Origin: Apostichopus japonicus
Lineage: Eukaryota; Echinodermata; Holothuroidea; Aspidochirotida; Stichopodidae
Length of the DNA stretch: 64,000 nucleotides
Reading direction: 5' to 3'
Assembly (NCBI RefSeq): GCF_037975245.1
Contig: NC_092572.1
Location: 11,169,769-11,233,768, forward strand
The position numbers were made by a program, and so were the translations under genes. Each line of letters starts with the position of its first letter. Position 1 is the stretch's first letter. Below, one piece after another: positions 1 to 11,263 of the stretch. The notes under the pieces were generated by a model. The model did no database searches and was not told the origin of the DNA. It worked only from the letters and a program-made list of their open reading frames with translations.

Positions 1-918
1 CGCTATCAGAAGTAGTTATTGAAATATTACATCAGGCATGACCAACTTACGTTTTACTCAATCGTAAAATTATTCAAATCACCTGCAACATTAAACTACT
101 CATTTACAAATCATGTTTTAAAGTCAATAATACCAAAGTACGCTTTATCTGTGAACCTTGTTTCTCTTATCGTTGTCGAGGGATCATCTGCTAGTTATAT
201 GAGATGAATAGAACGGCTCATTACTGCGAAGATAAATGAAAACATCGGGAGATAACGGATATGTACAATATGCAATAAGACAGTACATCATAACCACTAT
301 CAAAACTTCAACTAAATAATAAATCTTTACACGGAAATGATGTCTGACTACACCCTGATAAATTTGATTCTATTTCAATTTCATATCTCTCCTCTGTGAT
401 CGCAAGGACGCCACGTCAATTACTGTAGTAAGAGGCTATTATGACAAAGACGCTACGTCAATCAGGGTTGTCACATAATTGTTTTGACTCTACCATAATC
501 GAAGCTTACTGAAGATTATTGAAGAGTATCGAAGTTTACGTCAACCGATGTGCTTATATGGTCTCAACGACTTTACTCCCATCAATGTGGTCATTTAAGT
601 AGTGAAATACTCGTTGATCGGATTTGGCCGCAAGGACCATTGACAATCAATGTGGATATGTACTCATGACTTCTCTATGTCGTTAACGTAGGTCACATGA
701 TCTCAATATCGATATGTCAGTCACCGTCGTCATATATTCTTGACGAGTTCTGACTCTGGCATTGAATTCACGACCCTTTTTATCGTTCTGCCACGCCATA
801 CAGTGTCATGAGCGTGAACAAATTACATTGGAAAAGAAATACATAACATTCAACTGTTCGATAGGATTTAATTCATTCAGAGCTCTCTTTTTAACGAAAT
901 TTCAACATCCATATAACA

Positions 919-1021
919 TTAATAAGGTACTTGCCCGCTTTTCATATATATGTATCCTTCATCTTGTACGGGTGATGAGTCCATTCCCACATCTACATAT
1001 TTATGACTCGTGTCTAACTTA
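919..1021 (-). CDS. Tail exon of unit Z receptor, YIYM motif
   Basis: This is a last coding exon on the minus strand, starting after a ttgcag acceptor at 1021 and ending in TAA at 919. It encodes a polar tail with GYIYM, which fits the YxxM docking motif of PI3-kinase p85 SH2 domains. It is homologous to the tail exons of units B (11107-11263) and C (22009-22165). A codon read as CAA (Gln) in B is TAA here, so the tail stops about 19 residues early, just after QVPY. The exon sits left of a new unit edge at about 1265, so it belongs to a fourth, mostly missing repeat (Z). It could still be spliced onto unit A, because phase 2 matches the A cytoplasmic exon at 1871-1931. Confidence 0.65.
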
Positions 1022-4000
1022 CTGCAACTGGCGATAAGAAAGGATGTCTTCATTGTATATTGACTAAAACGCACAATTGGGATGAGTCTTAAAGTACCGG
1101 TACTGATAGTATGAACAGTATAAAATACATTATATAGTGGCGATAGCACTGGAAAAGTGACCAAACGGTTCCTTAACATTCTATTGAGAATACATGTTTT
1201 CCGTAATTCGTCGGCAGCAATGACTGGTCGAAGTAACTCAATAGGGGTATATCCTTTTTCATTCTATGAAAAAATCATAAGTAAGTTAAATATAACTACA
1301 ACTACTCTTCCCGTGCGCTAAATTCATGAAAATTTAGTTTAGTCAACATGTGGTTCTTTCTCCACAAGACCTATAACTGCTCCACGAGACCTACGAATTC
1401 TTTGAAATGGAAAATAAATGATTAAGAAGATTGAAACACAATAAAAGAACAAAATGTAGGGTGTACTTTCCACTTCATTAGTTGTCGACTAATGTAAGCA
1501 GTCATAGAGCTAGAACACATTGCTGAAATTTATAGGTAGTTCGATAGGATTTAATTCATTCAGAGCTCTCTTTTTAACGAAATTTTAACATCCATGTAAC
1601 ATTGATAAGGTACTTGCCCGCATCAATGACTGGTCGAAGTAACTCAATAGGGGTATATCCTTTTTCATTCTATGAAAAAATCATTCCCGTGAAGCACATA
1701 GTAAAACTGGTAAACCGCACTTTATATTTAAGAATGTCGAACATACTGTGGTGTGCATGCAAGACTTGATTATTTTCTTTTTATTGCAAAATTCTAGGAT
1801 TCTCGTTTCAAAGGTTAAAGTATGTTTACCAAGTGTCAATATATACTTAGTATAATAATATGCATGTTACCTGGGACACGTTGATCTCATACGGCCAGTT
1901 ACCGAAACAGGATAGGACCCTGATCTGTCTGCTATGTAGAAAATAGTGTAATAAAATAAAAAGCACACATGAGAACCCAGATGATTAAAATTAACCCGTC
2001 CTTTACTGCATGGAGTAATAGTCGATTCTTTTTTGATGGACATTCTTGTGTCCTTGTGTCTTAACATATTTATGAAAGACCATGTATCAATTATTCATAT
2101 CTTATTTCATCATTACATATTACACCACATACGAGTAAGTATTTACATCTCGTTAATATCTTGAAGACCCGATTCCTCCAAGCCTAGAAATCAACATTTG
2201 TATTATGTCACACGCATCAACTATCAAATACCTTTAGTTAGCCAACATCATTCCGAACATTTACCTAACTGCTGCTTCTGGTAAACATTCTTGTTCTTTG
2301 TCCGTTTTGAGCAATGTCTTCTATTTGTACAGATCAATGCACCGGTCAGAAAAGCAATTACAATGGCACAAGTGACGATCGTTGGTTTCTCCCACGTAAC
2401 GGTATTAGGACCTAAAGAAAATATCATAAAAGTTCCATTGTAAATAAAGGTTGTATCGTAACGTTACAACCTTTTCAAACGATTTTTGTGTCTATTCACG
2501 CTTGAACACACTTGTATCCGTAATACAATCAGTAAAACTGTCCAGGTCTCATGATATAAAGTGTTTGGAATCGTTCATAGTGTTAGAACCTGTGCTTTGA
2601 AGCGCTATATTGGAAGTACACTATCATTTTGTACTAAACATTAACAAAAACAATCCAAACGGACTGTGGTTATGCTTGACGTATTACATATTAATCAAGT
2701 CACATCATCAGGTGAAGTAAACTCTTGAATCTATGCGATCGCCGTTATTGGTAGCAATTTGTGCATCAGCGTTGAGAACAGACATATCTCTTCTTCCCGA
2801 TCGGATTCAAGAGTTTACTCCACCTGATGATGTGACTTTGTTAATAGGTATTACGTGAAGCATACTAGTCCAACATCAAAACAATGTTTATTTACAATAT
2901 GTCTACGACGACAATTGACCATAATTAAGGTACAAAGTAGTCCTTTCCTTGAACCTCTTTTGTGCAAAGGTTAACTGGGATATGCAAAATAATCATAGCT
3001 CCCAAATATGAATTCTTTCTTTTGTTCTGTACATGTGTAGGGTGCATATCATAAAAGTTCTATATTACAAGATATGTTGTAAACCTTACCAAATTTGTGT
3101 CTAGCATTAGTAGTTGCTTCCAAATTCCCATTGAGAAGTAACAGTTAAAACATGTAAATCATAATTACGGCAACCATTGAACTACTATTAAATGATATTG
3201 TGAAATGCTTTGTAATCAAATATGCATGTTTAACCATTTAAATTTACCAGGGGTGTTCGGTACTTCGAGTGTAATAACTAGCGTTACTGAGCCATTAGAG
3301 TAAATGTGTACATGCCAAAAATGTGAAAAGAGTACTCACTGAGGACCAATATCCTAACTCTGGAAAAATTGTTACTCTTATCGAAGGCTCGACAAATAAG
3401 AAAATTGTTATGAAAATTTCTTTTGCTTCGAAATATTGAAGTTTGGCACAGAGAAGTTATGTTATCTTTCGTAGTACGCTCGGGTGACAAAACATAACGT
3501 AACGCTAAGTTATCATTTCCAATGCTCAATGTTATATTTGAAATGTCCATCAAGCCAGACGTGTAATTCACACAGCATGTCGCAAAAATAGGCTCTCCTT
3601 CCTTGAACCTGTCTTTGTCAACAGAGAGTATTGGGATACCTGAAAGAAAAGACAATAGTTTATAATAGTTTATTGCAATACGTATAAGTAATAGAATAGC
3701 TTATCATTGTTATTCGTGATGTCATCTTGTATGATTCTTTTGTGGTTTTTTTACATCTGTATTTGTGTCATAAACAAAAATTGTATTAATTGATTCCCAA
3801 ATATTAAAAGCAAAGCACGAATAATTTATTTCTATCAATAAAAATAAAATCAACTGTATCGAACGATTAACTGGGCTTGTGTTGTAAAAAGAACAAAATG
3901 ACCTGACCGTATCAAACGGAGGAACACGCTATAGGTCTGTATCATTACGCACTAAGACCTTTGTTGAAAATTTAAAAGAAAACTCCTAAGCTTGTTTGTG

Positions 4001-5309
4001 TTAGACACTAGGAAGAGAATGAAGCTTAGGTGTATAAATATATCATGAAATATAGCTTCTGCGGCTGTAAAGCTTAGATTTTGTGTAGGTTTTAATGACG
4101 CTTTTAGTCAACAAATATTTCATTTTATCAGAGATAGCAGTTGAACATTTAAAAATATTTCAGTAAAACCGACAGCGAGATGTTCGTACCTGGTTGATAT
4201 TATTTTGAAGCAACGCTCAATTTCCCTTTCTGCAATATTCAAAGTTAAAACATCGAAAATATTCTGATATGATTAAGTTTTAATTACTAAACAATTTCTT
4301 ATACTGTACGAATCTCTTACATATCTAAAACGTTTTTAAACATATTAAGGATCATATTGTTAACAACTTAAAACGTGAAACAAATGTTTACAGCTTGAAA
4401 CATGTTATTACCTTGAACCATTAACGTCACGTCATGCGTTTCTACATCTTGTGCATTATATTTTGATTGTTGAATACATGAGTAATTTCCAGCATCTTCA
4501 AATTTAATTTGATTTTTCACTAATGCAGATATCGAACGGTTTAAGTTAACGGTCAAAGAGAAATCCTTATATCCAATGGCAGTCCCTTCCACGTAGGTAG
4601 CAATCACGTCTTCGTTTCTTTTCCATACCAGCACATCCAGAGATGAAATCAGATGACACCTCATAATAACATGTTCTCCTTCAATGACAACTTTCAAATT
4701 ATCTGAACGTTGTGCTAAGAAAACAATAGTTTTAAAGCAACAATAATAAACATTAACTATATTTGCATGCGTGCTACTTTGTGATAATATCGAAACGGTC
4801 TATATATTTGGAAACTGAGCAGGACGTTATCACCCATCGGTGAAGTTGTATTGCTACATAGACAAACACACAGCAGTTTGAATATTCAAGTCGGTCATTT
4901 AGTTAAGTTGAATCTACAATATTGATGTGCCTTCTTGGTCCGTAATATAATATGAAACGTTTTTGCAATAACTTAAGGTTTTAACTGCAGATGTTTATCA
5001 ATTTTCCTACTTGTTAATATATCTAATTTGTTTAGGATCACAGAATCTTGATAATGGTGCGAACTTGAAGTACAACTTTACACTGTCTGTAGATTCACTT
5101 TACTTCAGCAATGCTGATTGCATATAGATGGCGTTTAGATTAAAATAATATCATCGTTAACTACAACTCACGTGTTTAATCGCAGAGCAATTATGATGTT
5201 AGCGCAAGTAGAAGTTTAGAACTCATAAAAAGCACTTACCATTAACCGTTTTTAAAAGGGATGTCAGTACAAACAATAGTATTGGTGTAAATGGTATCGG
5301 AAGAAACAT
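919..5309 (-). CDS. Receptor A: two-Ig transmembrane receptor, Ig3 lost
   Basis: Exons on the minus strand are: signal peptide 5309-5240, Ig1 4714-4412, Ig2 3639-3340, membrane exon 2411-2265, cytoplasmic 1931-1871, and possibly the unit Z tail 1021-919. With that tail all phases match and the product is 327 aa. The start is the ATG at 5309, followed by a hydrophobic leader of 23 residues. Ig1 has the Cys, Trp and DAGNYSC landmarks. Ig2 has a double Cys (ATCC). The membrane segment lies around TIVTCAIVIAFLTGALIC. The Ig3 exon present in B and C is absent; an inverted repeat lies in its place at 2671-2864. Because all Ig exons are phase 1-1, the frame survives. The unit's own tail exon is mostly deleted (see 1535-1670), so the true 3' end is uncertain. 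Role: probable cell-surface recognition receptor; ligand unknown. Confidence 0.6.
1265..1670 (-). repeat. Rearranged 3' end of unit A
   Basis: Bases 1265-1530 match the left edge of units B (about 9850-10080) and C (about 20570-20830). Bases 1535-1622 match only the last part of the tail exon region, and 1625-1670 match the conserved block that lies between tail and cytoplasmic exons in the other units. The block is joined directly to the tail remnant, so the acceptor and the YxxM codons are deleted. This marks the Z/A junction and shows unequal exchange plus an internal deletion. Confidence 0.6.
1871..1931 (-). CDS. Receptor A cytoplasmic exon 1
   Basis: This is a 61-nt exon between a catag acceptor and a CCCAG|gtaac donor, entering in phase 1 and leaving in phase 2. 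It encodes about 20 residues with SYPV. The equivalents are 11797-11857 in B and 22728-22788 in C. The frame is open in all three copies, while the other frames contain stops in at least one copy. Confidence 0.65.
2671..2864. repeat. Inverted repeat replacing Ig3 of receptor A
   Basis: About 60 bases at 2671-2733 are repeated in inverse orientation at about 2803-2864, around a spacer of about 70 bases. Unit C has only the left arm and spacer (from 23682), then about 0.87 kb of unique DNA including the Ig3 exon. In A the sequence matches C up to the end of the spacer, then switches to the inverted arm and resumes beyond Ig3. This is the form expected of a fold-back duplication-deletion rather than a plain transposon insertion. 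Confidence 0.7.
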
Positions 5310-5499
5310 TGTAAAACCTTGAACGATGATGTTTTGACCCGGGTTTACGTCCTTGAAGGCACTGATTTTCAAAACAGAATAGTTCGTAAAAGTACTTGAA
5401 AAGACAAGTGAAGTTGAAATCTGAGGTTAATAATTCACTTTCTTTAGTGAATATGCTTCTTTTCTTCTTGTACCGTATACAGTTTCGCATGCATTCACA

Positions 5500-8400
5500 A
5501 ATATTTTCTTAGTTCCTAGTTTGATTCTTGAGTATTAAAGTGTTGCTTTATTAACGAAATCGACCAATTATATAACACATGAAGATTCATAGAAGTGATT
5601 TTTTTCCATGACATCGTTTCCATGTCTAAAAGCCGTACATACAAAGTAAAATCAAAGTATCTTGAAGGTATCTTTATTTAACCATGTAGTATGCATCAGT
5701 TTCTTGAACTGCAATATTGTTTTTGTCAAACCTTAACCTCGTTGCTATGTGCTGAGCTAAGGGGACCAATTATGTTCGTTGAGTAGCTTCAGGTTACCTT
5801 TATTCAACCATTACGTATTCTTCATTCTTCTACCGCCAGATTGGGGAAAGCCCGACAAAGTTTGACTTTCTTTTATAATAAATTATTAACAACTGTGACG
5901 TTGATTTCTAGAACAGACATTTTATTTTTCGTAAAATCTTCGTTTGTCTGACGAAAGTAAAAGACACGTCAAACCTTAACTTTTTCATATTTATTCTCAT
6001 TTCTTCATTCAGCTTTTTGTAACTCTAACGTTACATAATATTGACCTAGACAAAGTTTTATCGAATCCATAGTAATTGTTCTCTTTATGGATTTTAAGTC
6101 ACCTTGGAATCTTTTTGCCCATGTTCGCTTTATTATGCATGATGAATAAGCTTAGAACTCAACCCACTGATTGTTATTACAGCTGAAGTACGTTATTTGA
6201 ACAGATTTCTGTGTGAGATATATATTTTAATATCTTTCTTTTCTGTATTGACTTTATCTGTTTTGTTTGAACAATACGATAAATAGAGGATTGTTGCGGA
6301 TAACGTTAGCTGACATTGAAATAAAATCCTCATTAAACGACAGCAGAGACAACTGAAAGTAACAAGCAACTTCCAGTTTGAGTCTGTATCGAGCATGCGA
6401 GAATGGAATACGCAAGGTTCTTCGTTATCTTTTGAATCATTACCTTATAGCACATTGAAATATATGACTGTAAGTCTACTAGCTTTCGTAAGTATGGCAA
6501 CGTGTATTGAATTTTCTATCTTTATCTGGCCTTTTGTCAACTGCATGTAACAATGCAAAATCAAATGGTAACCAAATGGAATTAAAATGGTTATCAAATG
6601 ATAATCAAATAGAAAATATTTGAACATTCTTTCAGATATTAAAAACCATTTTAATACTCTTTATTGTGTGTGAAGTCGTTTTGTTACCACCACTTTTTTA
6701 TGTTTAGTATTGCGTGTATTAGATCGTGTAACTGATCAAGGTAATTTACCTTAAATATAATGTTTTCACACCACATGCACACTCCTAGGTAGAAATACAT
6801 GGATGAAATATTGGTCTATAGCAGACACGTGTTCACTTATAGCAATCATAAGTTCAAACATTACAGTATTGAAGAAGATTTTGTTTGGTACAAATTAGTG
6901 GTGATTTGCAGTGGATTCGCTTCTAGTACATAAACTATGAACACGGAATCGGTGAATGTTCGACAGAAGAGAAGATTAAATAGATCTCATAATTGAATTT
7001 CATCTTCACAATATTTAGCTTATTTAAGCCTCTGTGTGTCGAATACAGTGGTGGTAAGAATATCAACCACCTACGACGTGTTAATGTTCTCTAGATTATA
7101 TTCAAATTCGTTCCCTGGCTGTATCGTTCTGTTGATAATTTTATCTTTTCTAGTTATACAAGAAGCCTTTCATGTCAAAGACGAGTTACAAAAATGGAGC
7201 ATATATATGTAGCCTATACTTTACGACAGAGACACCAGTTTGATATTTAGATGAGTGCGTATCGTGGATTGCCTCCTTAGAAACCACTGTTTCCTCACTT
7301 TCATGTTTCATTTTTAGTTCAGGGATATGACGAATTGAAAACATTTAGATGTACGCAAACTCTCGTCATCAACGAAATGAGAATATGAATGCCGATGTGA
7401 GCACAACATCTATAGGTATGAGACACGAATAAATATGATATGTTACCAAAAGATAATTAGTTTGTAGCATCCATCGAAACAATAGTTAGACTAAGTAGAG
7501 TCACAGCCTTAGTTGTGTATTAACACTGCAAATTCTATACATCTTAATTAAATTGGCAATAACTATATTTTACCCGTTGTTGCGTGTTGATCAATACTTT
7601 TGATACCACCTACATTTAGTTTGTAAGAAATTAAGTACAGTTCTACACACTGTATGCGCATTATATTCCTCATAATCGGATACTCGTGGAGGCCGGCGCA
7701 CTCTGTCAGTTGTGCTATCTAGAATCTTCGGCGACACTCTGAATAGGGCAGGGAAATGGTTCACTTTCTCGTTTTCTATGTCTTAGTAGCACATATTGAT
7801 ACCTTATACGCAAGAAAAGCGTTGCAGTTTTAGACTTTTCCTCGTAAAGAATATTGTAGTAACTTCTCATTTTGTGTCAAATAAATGAAATATTTCCCAA
7901 TTTCTATAATTATTCAGCAGTTAGTCAACATTACTGGTGTGATAATTATCGATGTGGGGGGAAATTATCTCTCACCGAATAGCCGGGTTGCAAGATGTAA
8001 CGAAAATTATTTGCATCCCTGTTGTTCAGGTCATATGTGGTGTGGCATAGGACATCTATTTTGCAATTGTGCGTCGTGCGTAGATTTTAGACTAAATAAC
8101 AACTGAGGTCAGATTTGTTATTTGTCAAACAATCAAATTGCGCAGTTGCATCTTTTCCACCATGATGCTCGAATACGAAGATTGTCAATTATTGTGCAAT
8201 AGAAAAAAACTTAAACTTCTCGACTATAAACTTGATATTCATTGAAGAGTTGTCAATTTTCGTGAGCGCAACCACTTCCGGATGATTGTATATGTTATTT
8301 TCTTATTATCTCATCTTATTTTCTACCCATCCCGGGGTTCTACTCCCACACAGGAAACTCAACTACAGTGGGACAGTGGATCATGACCTTGCGATACAAG

Positions 8401-9850
8401 CCAGGAAAAATTGACCACAACTAATATATGAAGCAATATAGTCTAACCAGTTTATTCCAAGATAACATATGTAAAGGAGAGATACAAAGCGATATTTGTC
8501 TTGAGTCGTCTACAATATACCCTTCTTTATTACGTTATTTTATCGTCATATTTGATGACACTTAAATGATAGAAGCTGCGAGTGGCTCAGTACCAGCGTA
8601 AAAATCATATGATACACACAAACGATGATTGATTTAAATTAGGTAACGGACCCTATGTTCAGTAGGTAAGTATGTAATAGCTCCTCAAATAATACAGAAC
8701 TTCGTGAGTTCATACTAATCATTATATTCTTTACTCGGTGAATAAACTTAAACGCCGAAGCACCTTCAAAGATGTATGTTCTAATATTTTAATCATAGAT
8801 TTTGTTTCATGTACCATTTTTTTAAAGAAAAATATATGTGTACAATATGCATGCACAATGTAGGAACAATACAAGTACCGTTAGTAGTTTAGCGATGCCT
8901 GATGGTGTAAATTTAATTTTAAAAATGTAAACATAATGTATAACTGATGTCAGATTAAATTTAAAAATGGGTTTGTTGCTTCGATCTATCTGGTCATATC
9001 AAAGACATATAAATAAGCATTAGACTCTCGAATACAAGACCTAAATATCCACACCAGAAAAGATTTAGCAGAAATGTTCCTCGATGTGAAGGATATATAT
9101 TCGTAGGAGGTGCAGCTGTACACTTTTGTTCTTATAAATGTACATTCTAGCGGATATATCTTTACAATCTGTGATAATAAGATGATTGCAAAACGAAGAC
9201 TGAAATACAAAAGATCACCACAATTCAGGACAAGATACTCCTATATGTGACAGACGACGTGCAATAAACATATCAATGACACCCACATACTAAACATAAT
9301 AACGACAATAACATAATTCCTAACTATTTTACAACATTATATTCATATTCATTATCGATAAACCAAGTGGATAGACAGGTGACGTTACAAAGTGTTTGGT
9401 GATTCACTGATTTGGGCATTATCTTTATTACTGAGCAAGTATCCCTTTTTAAAAGTTCAGATACATGTAATTTGTGCTCGATTAAAATTGATGATTTATA
9501 ATGTCGACAAACCTTTTCTCTTTATTGATTTTGCATTTGAACCTGTTTTCTATGTGGATATTATTTGAGAATACAAGCACTAACCTCGTTAGAATGAACA
9601 TACCTACATTTGCATAGCTGCGTAGATTTGTCAACGTTTAAGAGTAATAGCATACGCTGAAATTAACTTAGCAACACGTTAGAAAAAAATCAATACTTCA
9701 AAGGTTCATTGTTTATATGTCTGTTATTGACTAAAACGGTCTTACTTGCATTTTGACAACAGAGAGAAGTGATTATAGTTTTCTCAGGCAACATTCTATA
9801 GAACGGTCACATAGCAACAAGATGATTAGGTAACCAATCACGGCAATATT
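5500..9850. other. Spacer upstream of receptor A, no gene seen
   Basis: This stretch is the 5' flank of receptor A and the 3' flank of receptor B. It aligns along its length with 15500-20570 (for example 6190 with 16195, 8480 with 19150, and 9640 with 20270). Short open frames exist, but I see no conserved domain, splice-bounded exon or RNA gene. The promoter of A should lie just above 5309, but I cannot point to a specific element. Confidence 0.5.
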
Positions 9851-11106
9851 TTTTAGTCAATATTAAGTTGTTTCTCCACAAGACATATTACTACTCCACA
9901 AGACCTATACATTTCTTGAAATGGAAAATAAATGATTAGGAAGATTGAAACACAACAAAAGAATAAACTGAGGGTGTAACAAGTACACTGTTACCCCGGG
10001 CTACTTTCCATTTCATAAGTCGACCACTCTTGTCACTAACCTCAACTAATGTAAGCAGTCAAAGTTGAAAACACATCGCTCTTTACACTTAAGGAATTAT
10101 ATAAGATATTACATCAAATATAACAGACTTAGTTTTTACTCGTAAAATAATTCAATCACCTGCAACACTTAACAAGATGATTCGTATGGACAGATGGTTA
10201 ACCAAAATGATTGACTTACTTTTTACTCAATCGTAAAATAAATCGAATCACCTGCAACATTTAACTACACATTTATAAATCAGGTTTTACAGTCAATAAT
10301 ACCAAGCACGCTTTATCTGTGAACCTTTTTTCTCTTATCGTTGTCGAGGGATCTGCTAGTTATATAAGATGAATAGAACGGCTCACTACTGTGAAGATGA
10401 AAAACAAAGGGAGATAACTATTTATTTGCATTTTTAGTCCCGGTGATAACGTCCAAACAAATATGTACAACATGCAATAGGATAGTATATCATAACCACT
10501 ATTAAACCTAAACAATAGATCTTGATACCAAAATGATGTCTGACTACACCTTGACAAATTTGATTCTATTTCAATTTAATACCTCTCTTATGTGATTGCA
10601 AGGACACCACGTCAATCATTGCAGTAAGAGGCAATTATCACGAAGACGCTACGTGAATCACTGTTGTGACATAATCGCTGAAGTTTACGTCCAACTGATG
10701 TGGTTATATGTTCTCAACAACTTGATTGTGACTACTCTACATTTAATCATTGTAATCACATTTGCCGCTCATACCCTTGGCAATTATTGTGGATATGTAT
10801 TCATGACTACTCTACGTCGATAACTGTGGTCACATAATATCAATAACAATATATCAGTCCTATAGTCCTTACGAGTCTAAGACAATCATGATAGTCATAT
10901 ATTCTTGATAATTATACAACTAACAAGGATGATGAATTGTTTCATACGATTCCACGTCAAATTTCGTGGTCATATAGACATTACTATCAATCACTCTGGC
11001 GTTGAATTCACGACACTTTTTTATCGTTCTGCCATGCCATACAGTGTCATGAGCGTGAAAGATTACGTTGGGAAAGAAACACATAACATTCAACTGTTGG
11101 ATGATT

Positions 11107-11263
11107 TTAAATTATTTTAGAGCTCTTGTTTTTGAACGAAATGTCCACATTCATGTTGCATTGATAAGGTACTTGCCGTCTTTCCATGTCTATGTATCCT
11201 TCATCTTGTACGGGTGATGAGTCCTTTCCAAAATCTACAGATCGATGGCTCGTGTCTAACTTA
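11107..11263 (-). CDS. Receptor B tail exon with YIDM
   Basis: This last exon follows a ttccag acceptor in phase 2 and ends in TAA at 11107. It encodes 52 codons including the stop. The motif lies in an acidic setting, QDEGYIDME, close to DEDGYMSMS in the R1 tail (36757-36891) and AEDGYTSME in R2 (61536-61637). That shared setting is my main evidence that the small receptors and the pseudokinase receptors share a tail. The incoming phase differs (2 here, 0 in R1 and R2), so the exon was not simply inherited unchanged. Confidence 0.75.
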
